Assembly (NCBI GenBank): GCA_015345905.1
Contig: JADDTR010000032.1
Location: forward strand, 62,001 to 126,000
Length of the DNA stretch: 64,000 nucleotides
Source: Aotearoamyces nothofagi
Taxonomy: Eukaryota; Ascomycota; Leotiomycetes; Leotiales; Tympanidaceae
Direction: 5' to 3'
In this document: positions 22,089 to 33,570 of the stretch, one piece after another
Numbering within the stretch: position 1 is the first letter of the stretch
Layout of the letters: each line of letters opens with the position of its first letter
Translations under genes and position numbers: made by a program
The notes under the pieces: model-generated
Database searches by the model: none
Seen by the model: the letters and a program-made list of their open reading frames with translations, nothing else
What the model was told of the DNA's origin: nothing

Positions 22089-23904
22089 GCTGCACTGTCT
22101 CTATAGTACTGCCGTCGACTCATATCCCAATCGCCAAAGGAGACCGACGGCATTAGAGTTGGCGCGGTGCTAGGCTGGGTGGAAGACCGGGACGGCTGGA
22201 GGGAGAGGTGCTGGAACGGATTCCCGATCCTCCTCCCTCTCTGCCGGCCCAGACGTGCGCCCCCCGAAACGGGGACGCAGACAGGACAGGCCATTTCCCA
22301 ACATCCAGCTCCGGCCCTGTCCCATGTTTTTTTGAAAGAAGAAGAAGAAGAACAGGACAGAGTGCGGCGGAGGCGCGAGTGGCACAGTACGCCCGTCCGT
22401 ACGTACGTATGCAGACGCACGCTGTCGCATTCGGATCCAACTGCGATACCACTTGGCTGTCCGAGATAGGAAATAACAGGCTCGACACCTTCTTGTGAGA
22501 CGGGTCAGACGCCCCAGCCACGAGCCGGCGGACCAGCGAAAGCCCCGTCATCACTGCCAGCGAGTCCTGGCCATGGCGCTCTTGGCGACCAGCGGCCAGC
22601 GGCCAGCGGCCAGCAACCACTCTCTCTCTCTACCTCTGCCGTCTCGGGTGGCAGTTGACACAATGCCATGTCTGTCTGATATGGGACCCCGGCAGTCTTG
22701 GGGATCACTAATCGAGAAACGCGACGTTTGCTCGGCCGGGTCAAAGGCCAAGTACGGTCGGCGCCCTGGGGTGCGCCGCGGATGTCCAGACGAAACCGCA
22801 CAGCGCTGCAGAATTCTTGCTGTGCCATGCTGGGAGCAATGGGATGAAAAACTGGAGACTCGTGAGACCCGCGCCATCGGCCCTCGAATCCTCCGAGCAT
22901 CTTTACGCATCGCGCGGTACAGGACATGCTCCCGGGAGGTACGAGCAAAGCCGCATCCTCGCGGAGACAAAAAGGGCCAGTGCGACGTCCGCTGCTGCTC
23001 TACTGTACATATGGAAAGGGATCTGTGCGATGCGCGTTGCCATGTGCTTGTGGGGTCTACGGGGATGGGAGAGGGCCAGCATGTCGGCCTTGTCTCACGG
23101 ACAGCCTACTGGTGTTGACGACATTTCCATGGGTTTCGTAGATTGCATGTGTTCTCCGCCAGCGCGACGAGTGATGGGATGGGCAAACCCAATTCAGCGA
23201 GCGAGGAGTTGGCTGATGGCGCATGTCGCACGACCACAGAGCGCTCTTAAGGCTGTTTACTATCAACTACTGTCCGCTGCTATACCATACCATACCGTAC
23301 CGTTACTGCACAGCACAGCAAAGCACGGCGTGCGTGAGCCCTGCCCTGTACGAGTGCCGACCGCTGCAGAGCCTAGCAGATCGCCGTCGCTTAGCCTGAT
23401 TCCCAGCCTCAGACAGCGCCAGGTTCGCGTCTTCGGTGTCCGCCAATGCTGGCACGCTGGCTATAGCCGGGCGGGCGTAGGCGTAGGCGTCGCAGGCCCC
23501 CCCCCCCCTTCACGGTAGACGTGAGGCGCTTGTCTTTATTTTGGTGCGATGCTCCGGCAGAGCGACTTAGCTGCAGCGCCAAGGCCTGCAGCCACATGGA
23601 ACTCGGGACTCACGGACTCTCTGGTAGGGTGCGTGTGGTAGGGGAGCCAGCCGTACCCGTGCTTACAGTATCGCCAAGGTATAGAGAGATAGGGGAGCGG
23701 CGAGCGAGTCAGGCTACCGGGTCAGGGTGCGCGAGCCTGGACAGCAGATACAGTGCAGTGCCGTACCGTACCTCTACTGGGCACGCGTTCTGTATACTTG
23801 TCCACGGCCGGCTGCCGGCTATCGCAGGTCGTCGATTCCCTTTGCCCCGATGCCACCGACGCCCGCCCAAACACTACACTACTGGCATAATAGCTGTACC
23901 CGCG

Positions 23905-23975
23905 CAACGTAGAGCCGGTAGCCGGTAGCCGGGAGCTGGTAGCTGGTAGTTGGGAGCTGGTAGCTGGGAGCTGGT
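23905..23975 (+). repeat. GGTAGCC/GGTAGCT-type degenerate repeat
   Basis: About ten degenerate copies of a 6-7 bp unit (GGTAGCC, GGTAGCT, GGGAGCT) in tandem. Confidence 0.8.
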
Positions 23976-24395
23976 AGCCGGTCGCCACGAAAGAAAATAC
24001 ACACCTGACGTGCTGGGTCGTGTGCAGCTCGAAATAGCCAGCGTGTGCCGACGCATGCCGAAGCGTGCCGGCGCGCTGGAGGAGCACCAGAGGGCGTTAA
24101 GCGCAGGCCCCCCGAGGCCTGCCGGGGGCCCAGGCCGGGCAAGGGTGGGGCTGGCTGGCCGTCAGAAGCGCAGAGGCAGAGGCGGAGGCGGGCACGGCGA
24201 CAGAAAAGCCGCCGCCTGGTCCCTCCCAGATCGGCACTCGCATCGCATCGCGTCCCACTCCCACCTCTCCCACCCGTACCCACCACCTCCGTACCGAGGC
24301 AGGGCTGGGCCGGAGGAGGTACCCAGATCCAGCCTGGTGGGTTGGGCCGTCAGACGGCCTGCCCTGCCCGGCTCCAGACTGGCAGGCCGGCCGGG

Positions 24396-24426
<31 letters not shown>

Positions 24427-24427
24427 A
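24396..24427 (+). repeat. TGTCGC hexamer array
   Basis: Five units of TGTCGC. A second hexamer array (GTGCTT, four or more units) lies nearby at about 24585-24608. Confidence 0.85.
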
Positions 24428-24781
24428 GCGGCCATTCCTTCCTCCCTGCGGAGCGGAACTGGCGCTGCTGCTGCCCACGGCCCACTGCCCACTGCCGCGG
24501 TGTTACGACGGAATACTGACAGTCGCATCTAGATCCCGTGGCCTCTTCTACCGGACCTTGCTGCGCTGCGCTGTGCTTCGCTGTGCTTGTGCTTGTGCTT
24601 GTGCTTGTGCCGCCGTCTGACCTCGCGTCCAGCGGAGGGAGATGCTATGCGCGGTCGCTGATGCGCCCCCAGCTGGAGCAGCATGGCGGCGCAGCAGTGC
24701 GGAGTATCAGTATCAGACTACACCTCCCTCTACTCCTCTTCGCTTCAATTCGCCCTTCTGGGCATAGGGGGCTACAGTGCA

Positions 24782-24830
24782 GGACTGGACTGGACTGGAC
24801 TGGACTGGGCTGGGCTGGGCTGGGCTGGAC
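24782..24830 (+). repeat. GGACT array passing into a GGGCT array
   Basis: Five units of GGACT are directly followed by four of GGGCT and a partial GGAC. The single-base difference, spread through half of the array, shows local expansion of one variant unit. Confidence 0.9.
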
Positions 24831-26000
24831 ACTGTGCTGTGCTGTATATATCGATCCGTCCGTCTTACCTGCCTTACCCGGTGCCGTGTACGCTGCCGTG
24901 CCCTGGGACCCTCGCGCCATTGCCGTGACTTGGCGGCCAGTGCCTGCCTAGCTGCGCCGGTGCTGTCTGTGTACGGTGCGCCGGCCTGTGTCGTGCGTGT
25001 TGGGCGTGCTGTGCGTGTTGTGCTCTACCGGCTCGCTACTGCTCTGCGCGTGGCTTGATGGCTCCTGCCTCGCTACTGCCGTGCCGTGCCGTGCTGTGCG
25101 CGCGCGCGAGCGAGCGAGCACACGAGTCCGCGGTGCAGTGATCAGCCTTTGGCACGGAGTCTCCCACCCTGCACGTCTCGTCTGCCACGGAGCAAGCCAC
25201 CCTGACTGTTTTGCTTTCCGGACTCCGTTGCACCCTGTCCTGTCCCAGATCCTCATCGGCGGCAGGGGCTCGAGTGCAGGACTTGAGCGACGTGATCGCA
25301 GGCTGCGGTGGGGAAGGAGGGCGGCGGTTAGCTGAGCAGCCAGACGGGCAGAGGCAGCAGAGGGTACGGTACGGCCCAAGTGGCGGCTGACAGTGAGTGC
25401 TTCCTGTGCACCTCGCTCCAACTCGTCCGACGCGGCCAAATCTCCAACCTGTCTCTTGGCCAAGGCGGCATTCCAGGCGAAGGAGGCCGGCCTCGAGGAA
25501 ATACCACACAGCAGCGTCGGGGATCTTACAGCAATCCAGTCAGATGGAGTGGCTGACGCCCTAATGTACGGCGTACTATTTATTGCTTTGGCCCATGCCT
25601 GGCCCATGCTCGCTGGGCCATGGCCTCGAACCGGATGCGGCAGTGTACGAGCGGAGATAACACGGAGACCGGTGGACGAACAGGCGTCGGTCGCAGCATG
25701 CACACGCATGACTCGAGTCGAGCAGCGACTTCTTTCCTTCTTTCTTTCTTTCTTTCTTTCTTTATTTGCGGTACCCTATCTGGCGCCGCGACGATGCAGG
25801 CTAACTCGAGGGTATGCGGTAAACGAGGCCTCGTAAGGCGAGCGAGACGCTGCTTGTACCGGAAAAGCGGTCGAGGACCACGAGAGAGAGGGAGGGCGCG
25901 AGTGCCAGGGAGCATCTGAGGGGAGATGGGAATGGAGGCGGGCACTCTCTGCTGCGTACATACCGTACAGTAAGTACATGCATGCGAATATACCGTACGT

Positions 26001-26070
26001 ACTGTACTGTACTGTACTGTACTGTACTGTACTGTACTGTACTGTACTGTACTGTACTGTACTGTACTGT
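26001..26070 (+). repeat. Perfect ACTGT array, 14 units
   Basis: Fourteen uninterrupted copies of ACTGT (70 bp). On both sides lies the direct repeat CGAATATACCGTAC (25984-25997 and 26072-26085), so the array sits between two copies of a 14-bp sequence. Confidence 0.95.
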
Positions 26071-26365
26071 ACGAATATACCGTACAGTACGTACATACCG
26101 TACATACTGTGGCAGCAGGGCCAGAGCCAGAGCCAGAAGAGCCGGGCCAGCTCGTGCGCTGGGATCTGCTGGAAGGGGACCCGCGGATCCGCCGAGGACC
26201 CCAAGATTCCTAACAAGATCCTGCCTGATCATCATGTAATGGGTTCGGAAGCCGCGGCCTTTCCGCAACGAGGGTGGTGGGCCGGGCTGGCAGGGCGTGG
26301 GCAGGGCGCGGGCAGGGCGTGGGCAGGGCACGGCGGCGCCCTGAGCCACTGGAGCGCATATGCCA

Positions 26366-26472
26366 CCATGCCATGCCATGCCATGCCGGCTGTTGGAAGC
26401 GCCTCGCTACCAGGGCACGGCATGGCATGGCATGGCGTGGCGTGGCGTGTATGGCATGTATGGCATGTACAG
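26366..26472 (+). repeat. CATGC, GGCAT and GGCGT pentamer arrays
   Basis: Short arrays of CATGC (about four units from 26367), then GGCAT and GGCGT (three units each) at about 26415-26450, ending in a duplicated TATGGCATG. Confidence 0.85.
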
Positions 26473-26597
26473 ACGGCATGGGCCCCCGAGGAGCCATTAT
26501 GGTTTCTTTTCCAGCGCGCGCGCGCGAGCGAGCGAGCGAGCGACCTCCGGCGCTCCGCGAGCCGGCCGGCGGGGCTGGAGAGGGAAATAATGCGATA

Positions 26598-26735
26598 TCT
26601 ATCTATCTATCTATCTATCAGAAGAAGAAGATGGGCATTTTGATCCCGATTGTGCGTACTGGGACCGCTGCACGGCAGTGTGTGGGTACCGCACTGTAGA
26701 CTGTAGACTGGACTGGACTGGACTGGACTGGACTG
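26598..26735 (+). repeat. CTAT array and GACTG array
   Basis: A tetranucleotide CTAT array at about 26598-26618 and six perfect GACTG units at 26706-26735. The latter is the same pentamer family as at 24782. Confidence 0.9.
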
Positions 26736-27600
26736 GAAATTGGCCGGACACTGTTGTCCGCCCGGGCAAGAGTTCGCCTGCGCCGCGTAGGGCTCTGCGG
26801 CCCCTAGCGGCCAAGACTGATAGGGAGGGAGGGAGGTTCTGTAGGTTCGGGCTGCACCTACGGCTAAGGGAGGGCCCTGTGGATGGTCCCCCCCGAGGCA
26901 CCTGTGGTAGGGCTCCTGCTGTACCGTACGTACCTGCTGTACCGTACCTACCTCCTGTACGAGCACAACCCAAGGCATGGGATGGCACAGGTGCATGCAT
27001 GCCTACCCATCTCCATCCGCCTTGCTCTGCGACTCCGGACGGCAAAGAGTCCAGTACCTAGGCCCGATATACATGGCCCAGACTGCCATCTGTCTCTCTA
27101 TCTGTATCTGTACAGTGCTGTACCGCACGCTGTAGGCCATGCACGGTAAGCAGTCCAGTAGCACCGGATGATGCACCGCACCGATGGGTGCACTGTGCCG
27201 GGGCTACTACGACGGCGCTGTGCTGTGCTGTGCTGTCCTGTCCAGTGCCGCCTGTCTCGCACACTATACACTGCCGCGCAGTGCCTATCCCGTAGCCTAT
27301 CCTGTAGCCTATCCTATTCCCGCCTGCCTGCCTGCCTGCCCAGCCCGGGCCTGCTCAGCTGCTGCCCTCTTCTCTTCTACTTCCACTTCCAGTACCCCCA
27401 GCGCAGCCCAGCAGGCCCAGCAGTCCCCAGCAGCCGGCAAAACAGCACACCCTGCCCTGCCCTACGCCCTCTACCCTACGCCTCTACCCCACAACAACAC
27501 GCCCTGGGAGCCCGCGGAACTCGTCCGCCACCGGGGGCCCGCCGTCCGACACACCCTGCGCTCCCACGTTGCCATCCTGTTCTCTAGCAGTGCCTGCGCT

Positions 27601-27700
27601 GTGCTGTGCTGTGCTGTGGCTGCCCCGCCCTATCCCATGTTATGTTATGTTATGTTATGTTACTGTATGTTATGTTACTGTATGTTATGCTATGCCATGC
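27601..27700 (+). repeat. GTGCT and TTATG pentamer arrays
   Basis: Three GTGCT units at 27601-27615. Then TTATG-type units at about 27637-27690, interrupted twice by TACTG, again a 5-bp step. Confidence 0.85.
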
Positions 27701-28265
27701 CATTCTGCCATATTCTGACACGCCTGCCTGCCTGCCTGCTGGGCTGGGCTGCCCCCCCCCCCGCGCCAAGTGCCCAGCCCAGCGCCCGGCTAATCAGCCA
27801 TTAAGCACCCACCGACGCCGACACGCGGGCCCTCTCGCCCTCGCTCTCGCGCTCCTTTGCCCTTTTGCCCTCTGCGCGGAACACCCGCCATCACCTCACG
27901 TTTTGCACGTTTTGCACGCACGCGGCATTCAGATAAGGCCATGCCCATGCCATCGATCCTGTGCCTCCTCTCCATCTGGCTATCGGAGCCCTCTTTTTTT
28001 TTCTTTCTCTCCTCTTTTTTTTTCTTTCTTCCCTCCTGCCCATCTCGCTGCCAGGACGGGAGGGCGCTGGGTTAGATGGAGAGAGCAGAGGACTGGGCTG
28101 GGCGGCGTAGATGGACGGCGTAGATGGATGGGCCCGCGGGCCCCACGGCCAGGTCAAGTACCGAGCACAGCAGCCGGGTCGGGTCATGTGAGGAGCAGAA
28201 GAGAGGGAAACCAACCTGGGCCGCCTCGCTTCGCTTAGCTGCCCGGTCACGGGCGTACGAGTACG

Positions 28266-28327
28266 GTGCGGTGCGGTGCGGTGCGGTGCGGTGCGTGTGT
28301 TTTGTTGTGTTTTGTTGTGTTTTGTTC
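28266..28327 (+). repeat. GTGCG array followed by a 10-bp TTTTGTTGTG repeat
   Basis: Six perfect GTGCG units at 28266-28295, then two to three copies of a decamer, TTTTGTTGTG. Confidence 0.9.
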
Positions 28328-28767
28328 CCACGTATTCCCGCTGTCCAGCCCCGGCCTGGCGTCAGTCAGTATTACTGCTGTTATTATTATTGTTATTATT
28401 ACTACGGTGTTTACTATTATTATTGTTATTAGTACTGCTGTGTGATCATCATCATCATTATTAATCAATCCATCAATCCTGCCTTTGCAGTCATGCCATG
28501 CCCATGCCCATGCCGTGCCAATGCCCTGCCATCTGCCCTGCCCTGCCCTGCTCTGCTCTGCCGCCCTTTCGCCGCCGCCTTGGCCCTCCGCCCGTCCTCC
28601 GCCCCGTCTAGTCCCGTCCCGTGGCAGCTCCGCCGGCCGGCCGGCCTGCTCGCTCGCTCGCGATCGAACTTCTGCCATGCGCGCCATGGGCCCCGTCTTG
28701 CACCTTAAAATCCAGATGGGACAGGAAAAGCCGCTGATGGCTTTGGAGCTTGCCTCTGCCGCCGGGT

Positions 28768-28769
<2 letters not shown>

Positions 28770-28806
<37 letters not shown>
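28770..28806 (+). repeat. CT dinucleotide microsatellite
   Basis: About 17 CT units, continuing into an imperfect CCCTCT-rich stretch to about 28830. A CTA-type repeat follows at about 29003-29026. Confidence 0.85.
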
Positions 28807-28809
<3 letters not shown>

Positions 28810-29817
28810 TCCCGCTCCCTCTCCCTCCCCAACTCCGTGCCCTCTCTCTCTCTCTCTGCCTTTTAATTCCGTGCTCCCCCCCCCCTCCTCCTCCTCCTCC
28901 CTGCCCTCCTGCTGCCACCGCTCTTGCTCCCGTTCCTGGCTCTGCTACAGTACTGCTACATCGCCGCACACTGCCTGCTACTGCACCACTGCTGCTGCTA
29001 CTGCTACTACTACTACTACTACTACGCCTCCTGGACCCCTCCCTGCCTCCGCCCTCTTGCAGACGGCACGTCTTCCTTCGTCCACTGCTTGGACCTATAC
29101 CGCACACCCACACCCACAACCTCGCCAGCCCTTGGTTTCCCTTCGGCCTTCGCTGCATTACCGCTTGCATGCATTCTTCCTGCACGAGCAGGGCCCCGTA
29201 TCCCTGACGCTTGCCGCCGTGACGCCTGCTGCTGTCCTCCTGCAGTGCCACTCGCAGCGCCGCCCACGGTACGTACGTACAGTACAGTACAGTAGTATAC
29301 TCTCTACCCTGCCGCCTCTCGTTCGGGATTGCTTGGGTTGCTGCCTGCCGTGCACGAGAATCGTTCTACCAGAACGCTGGGTACGGACTTACAGTACAAG
29401 ACCATGTCCGCGGCTTGAGCCACATGCTGTAAACGCGAGTACCGAAAAAGACAACCACCGCCCTCCACTGACAAGTGCTGCGTTGGTAGCCGCGAGAGCA
29501 GAACGCAAGACGAGGAACGAGGCCCGAGAAGAAGGCCTACGGAGGAGGAGACGCTCTCATATCTGAGAGCTGGCCGTGCTACTGACTGCTACGATCGCCG
29601 GAATCCTGCAAGCTGTATTCGCATCTGCCGTGCGAGTCGGCATCACGGTACTCACCTGCGACTGCCGCTTCTGCAGACAACCTGTTTGGACTGTGCTCCC
29701 AGTCAGCTGAAAGGTCCAGCAGCGAAACAGATCGTCGAGCTTTCCTGAGGACCGCTCTTGGGAGGCCTGGCTGTGCCACAACTCTGCGTCTGACCGGTTG
29801 AATACCTCTCCTCGTTG

Positions 29818-29818
<1 letters not shown>

Positions 29819-29854
<36 letters not shown>
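29819..29854 (+). repeat. TA microsatellite next to the regulator start
   Basis: About 17-18 perfect TA units, ending 46 bp before the ATG at 29901. The position fits an extreme TATA-like promoter tract or a 5' leader microsatellite. Its length is likely variable between strains. Confidence 0.9.
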
Positions 29855-29856
<2 letters not shown>

Positions 29857-29900
29857 AGAGAACACACGACGTCGCCGGCTCCGCAAGAGAGACGACGAGT

Positions 29901-32900
29901 ATGTCAGAAGTCTACACCCGCCCTGCTATTACTGCCATTCATGAAAGGCCATTCTCCTACGACCACGTCAGGACCGATTCCTACCATGCTCGAGAGCCGA
30001 GCACCGGAAGCTCGTTCTCATCGTCGTATTCTGGCCGGCGGTACGAATGTGCTGACTGGAAGGCGCCCCAGCTGAGCCTACCAATGTCGGAACAGAAGAG
30101 GCTCGAGCCGTACAGCGCTCCCTCTGTCAGAGTAGGCGATGATTATCAAACGCGGCCAGAGATCAGTCAGAAGCCTCTACGGGAACAGCTGCCACCTCTG
30201 AGCAGCATCTTTGCTGGATCTAGTCCCCGCATGCCAGCTCGATCCACCTACGCCGACCGGAGTCCCGGGTTTCCAGCTGCTTCTCCTCGAGATGCCCGCC
30301 AGCCGAGCACCTCTGCTCAGCGTGAGCAACACAGCTGGGAATCGCCCTATCCTCGTCCGACCTCTCAGCACGATGCCTCACATTATTCTTATATTCCGAG
30401 ACCATCTCAGCCTCATGTATCAGATCTCCCACCGCCGCCTCCTCGGTCTCTGCAGGAGAGCCGAAGACCTGGCTCGCCTCGATTCTTTGAACCTCGATAT
30501 AGCCCGCAGGATACGAGCCGTGCGCCAGGACAGGCCTCGATGAGCCGGTGGTCACCTCGCGCGGACGCACCTCACAGAGAATACTTTCCGGCCGTCTCGA
30601 GAGACACGTCTTCGTCATTTAGATCGCTTGATCAGCACCCCCCTCTACACCAGAGCCATAGGCCAGAGTCCGAGTCAAGACTCTCATACCGAGATGGGCC
30701 TCATACTACACCTCCTACCCCGCAATACCCCCCTACACCTGCTAGCACAGTTGCTTCAGATCCGGTAACGACCAAAGATGGCCTCGGTCCAAAAATCTGG
30801 ACCGGTACGCAGTTCCTTCCACGGTTTGTTAGACAGGCAGATGTTCCAGGTGAAGGGCTGTGCTTCTTCTACGACGATGGGACTCATTGCAAAACACACA
30901 TCGACGGCGAAGCTGTCAACGCTCATTGGGGGGTCACCAAAGCAGGAAAGCCGCGAAAGAGACTAGCCATTGCCTGTATCACTTGTCGAGAGAAGAAGAT
31001 CAAGTGTGATCCGGATTATCCAAGATGCATACAGTGCGAGAAGTTCGGGAGAGTCTGCAAGTTCAAGAATGCGTACGTACTTGCTACATCATCTAGATCA
31101 TAGCTATCTGAAAATGGTAGTAGATGGGGTCTCAAGAAGCTAAGCTAACCCGAAAACAGTCCCCGAGGCGGTCAGGGTTCACCAGAGACACCGCCTGCTG
31201 ATGCAGATGATGTCCCGACGGACTCTCAGCGGCCAGATCATGAACAGTACAAGCTCGAGAGGAGAGAAGCCGCAAGCCTCTCTCCCAAGAGCAGCCCGAG
31301 CGCCGATGGACATCATCCGAAACGACAGAGGAACGATTACAACGCCTTTACCGCCGTAGCACCAGCAGGAGAGCAAGCCTATCTGAATGGGATTGGCAGT
31401 GAACACTTATCTCCAGTCACTAGTCGTCGGCAATTCGACTCAACAATGCAGCAATGGCAAATAAACCCATACGACCATGAGGAAGAGCTCGTTATCCAAC
31501 TTATGGGCGCATACTTCACTCATATCGAGTCCACGAGCTACTGCATGTTTCCGGAAAAGCTCTTCATGAGATGGTTACGCGATGGAGATATCCTCAAATC
31601 CCCTGATGATCTCATGCTCATCTATACCATGCTTGCAGCCGCTACCATATTTTCTCCAGATCCTGCAATCAAGACGCGAGGACAGGACTGGGCTGCTATC
31701 TCAAGATATGCTTGCGACCACCGTCGGTTTAGCCTGCAGCTGGTCCAGTCGCGTCTCATCCTTGCCATCTATTATTTCGCAAACGACAACCCAAACGACT
31801 CGTGGGATTTCTGTGGGGCTGGTCTTCGCGCTGCAACTGGTATGAAACTGAATCTCGAGATTGATAAAACCGACGACAATGAACTCGCAATCTTTCCGTT
31901 TAACCTGAACAGAGCTGGCTATGTGGAATGCCGGAGAAGGACCTTCTGGGCCTGCTACATCATGGATCGCTTCAACGGTTTTTGTACCGGTCATCTCAGC
32001 ATCATCCACCCGGAAGACATCTTCCTACGCCTGCCATGCGACATCAAATCCTTTGAGGCACAGGTCGATGTGTCGAATCCATATTTCGATTTTGCCACGC
32101 CACCGATCCAAAACAATCGCGGCACGATCGGTTCGATAGCATACATGCTCAACGTTTGTTCCATATGGGGTGATATCATGGCATACATCTACCGCACCTC
32201 GCAGACGCCAACGAATCCTGAAGTGGCAGCAAACTATTCCGAGGCGATCTCGGCTTTCCATGCCACAAATACAGCTCGTCTCGAGGCGTGGAGGGAATCG
32301 TTGCCGGATTGTCTAGCTTGTACCCAAGAGAACATGGATCAAACGATTGAGAGCGGCATCATCGGGACATTCCTCACCATGCATTCCGTCTATTACATTG
32401 CTCAAATGAAACTGAACCGTTACGTGCGCTTCGAATCTCTCTCAACATATCAACTTCAAAGCAACATCCGCACAGCAAACCAGAACGCCGCAGCCCTCTT
32501 ACGCATGATGGACAAAGTTGCATCGCGCAGACAGCGAATGCCAGGGAACCCGCGCGCCGAAAGTCCCGTCTCATGCCCATTCCTAGGATACGCAATTGCG
32601 TCGGCAATCGACGTGCTCACGGCCAAAGGTCGCGTAGCCTCACTCGGCGAAATCCCACGCCGGGTCGCGGGCGGGATATCCGTACTCGGCGAACTCGCAG
32701 CCTTCTGGCAGAGCTCGCGGATGCAACAGCTCATGGTAACGCAACGTCTGGAGACGCTGCAGACGCTCGCCCGGCCGAGCAACGGGCCTGGCGCATGGAA
32801 CGCGGCGAACGGGATCCAGATGGTGGAGACATCAGAGGCGAGATTCGATCGAGAGAAGAGCATGTACGAGGTCAAGATGGCGATGGAGAAGACTTTTTCG

Positions 32901-32966
32901 AGAGTGAACGACTGTATCTACGCCCCTGGGATGGATGTCTGGGACCAGGCCTTGCTGGAGGCTTAA
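29901..32966 (+). CDS. Zn(II)2Cys6 transcription factor with fungal-specific middle homology region
   Basis: Two exons, 29901-31072 and 31160-32966, flank an 87-nt intron (GTACGT donor, GCTAAC branch, CAG acceptor), giving 992 aa. The binuclear zinc cluster is unusually far inside the protein: Cys359, 362, 369, 376, 379 and 386, spaced C-x2-C-x6-C-x6-C-x2-C-x6-C, with the basic stretch RKRLAIACITCREKKIKC. The first 300 residues are Ser/Pro/Arg-rich and disordered, with an LPPLSSIF motif near residue 95. The second exon holds the fungal_trans region, including RRRTFWACYIMDRF in its usual central place. It is thus a DNA-binding regulator in the nucleus. The target pathway cannot be told. The roughly 13-kb upstream desert and TA tract suggest complex control, as seen for some developmental regulators. 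Confidence 0.88.
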
Positions 32967-33570
32967 GCCTTGTTGTTTTCTGTTTTCTGTTTTCTGCTTT
33001 CGGCGTTGATTCTCCCCTGGTCGTGTCATTTTAGCGTGGGGAAAGGGTAGGTTGTAGGTTTTCCGACACTGTATCGTAGTATTATCGTATTAGTTGGCAC
33101 AAGATGCGCGGGCGTTTTTCTTCGAGGCGGCTTTTTTCTTCCAGCCCGTACTCTTCTTTTTTATTCTTCTTTCTTTTGTCAAGAGATACCCTAGTCTCGG
33201 GATGCCGGATCCGAGAGCAGGAGGATTCTTTCCTGGTAGTTTTTAAAAAAAAAAAATTTATGAAGATTTTCTGGTTTTGCCATGGTGATGATGGGTTTGA
33301 TTTTGATGATGTGATTGTGGATGTGATTGTGAATGATTGAGCCGCCAATTCTGCCGCGAAAGGCTAGGCGGTGAGGATCTTATCTGCGATTTGTGGTGAA
33401 TTTACTGGCGACGCGGCGCGGCGCAACGTAATCTGAGACTCTGCGACTGCAACCTTCTTTCTGCGACTGCGACCTTCTGCGACAGCGACCTTCTGCTCAG
33501 CGCAGTCGGCAATGTCATGTAATCCACATCGTCTCGAAATATTGCATTTTTCTTCTTCATCGTTTGAGAG
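32967..33570 (+). other. Intergenic spacer with a TGCGACTGCGACC-type repeat
   Basis: Carries the regulator's 3' UTR (with TTTTCTG repeats near 32978-32999) and the promoter of the WD40 gene. At about 33436-33495 a 12-14 bp unit (CTGCGACTGCGACCTT and shortened forms) repeats about four times within 140 bp of the next start. Confidence 0.55.

Larger units (their letters stand above)
16850..29818. other. Thirteen-kilobase gene desert rich in tandem repeats
   Basis: No open frame here shows a domain, a plausible protein composition or splice-connected exons. The numerous 60-230 codon open frames are products of GC-rich repeats and poly-C tracts and often run in several frames at once. The sequence holds dozens of microsatellites, many with a 5-bp unit, plus poly-C/poly-G tracts (about 19561-19573, 20310-20322, 23500-23508). 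It ends at the Zn2Cys6 regulator, so part is likely its upstream control region or long 5' leader. A non-coding transcript is possible but not visible from sequence. Confidence 0.6.

Noticed and set aside
19000-29560. Many 100-270 codon open frames on both strands in the desert
   Set aside because: They are translations of GC-rich tandem repeats and homopolymer tracts, often open in several frames at once, with no domain, signal or splice support.
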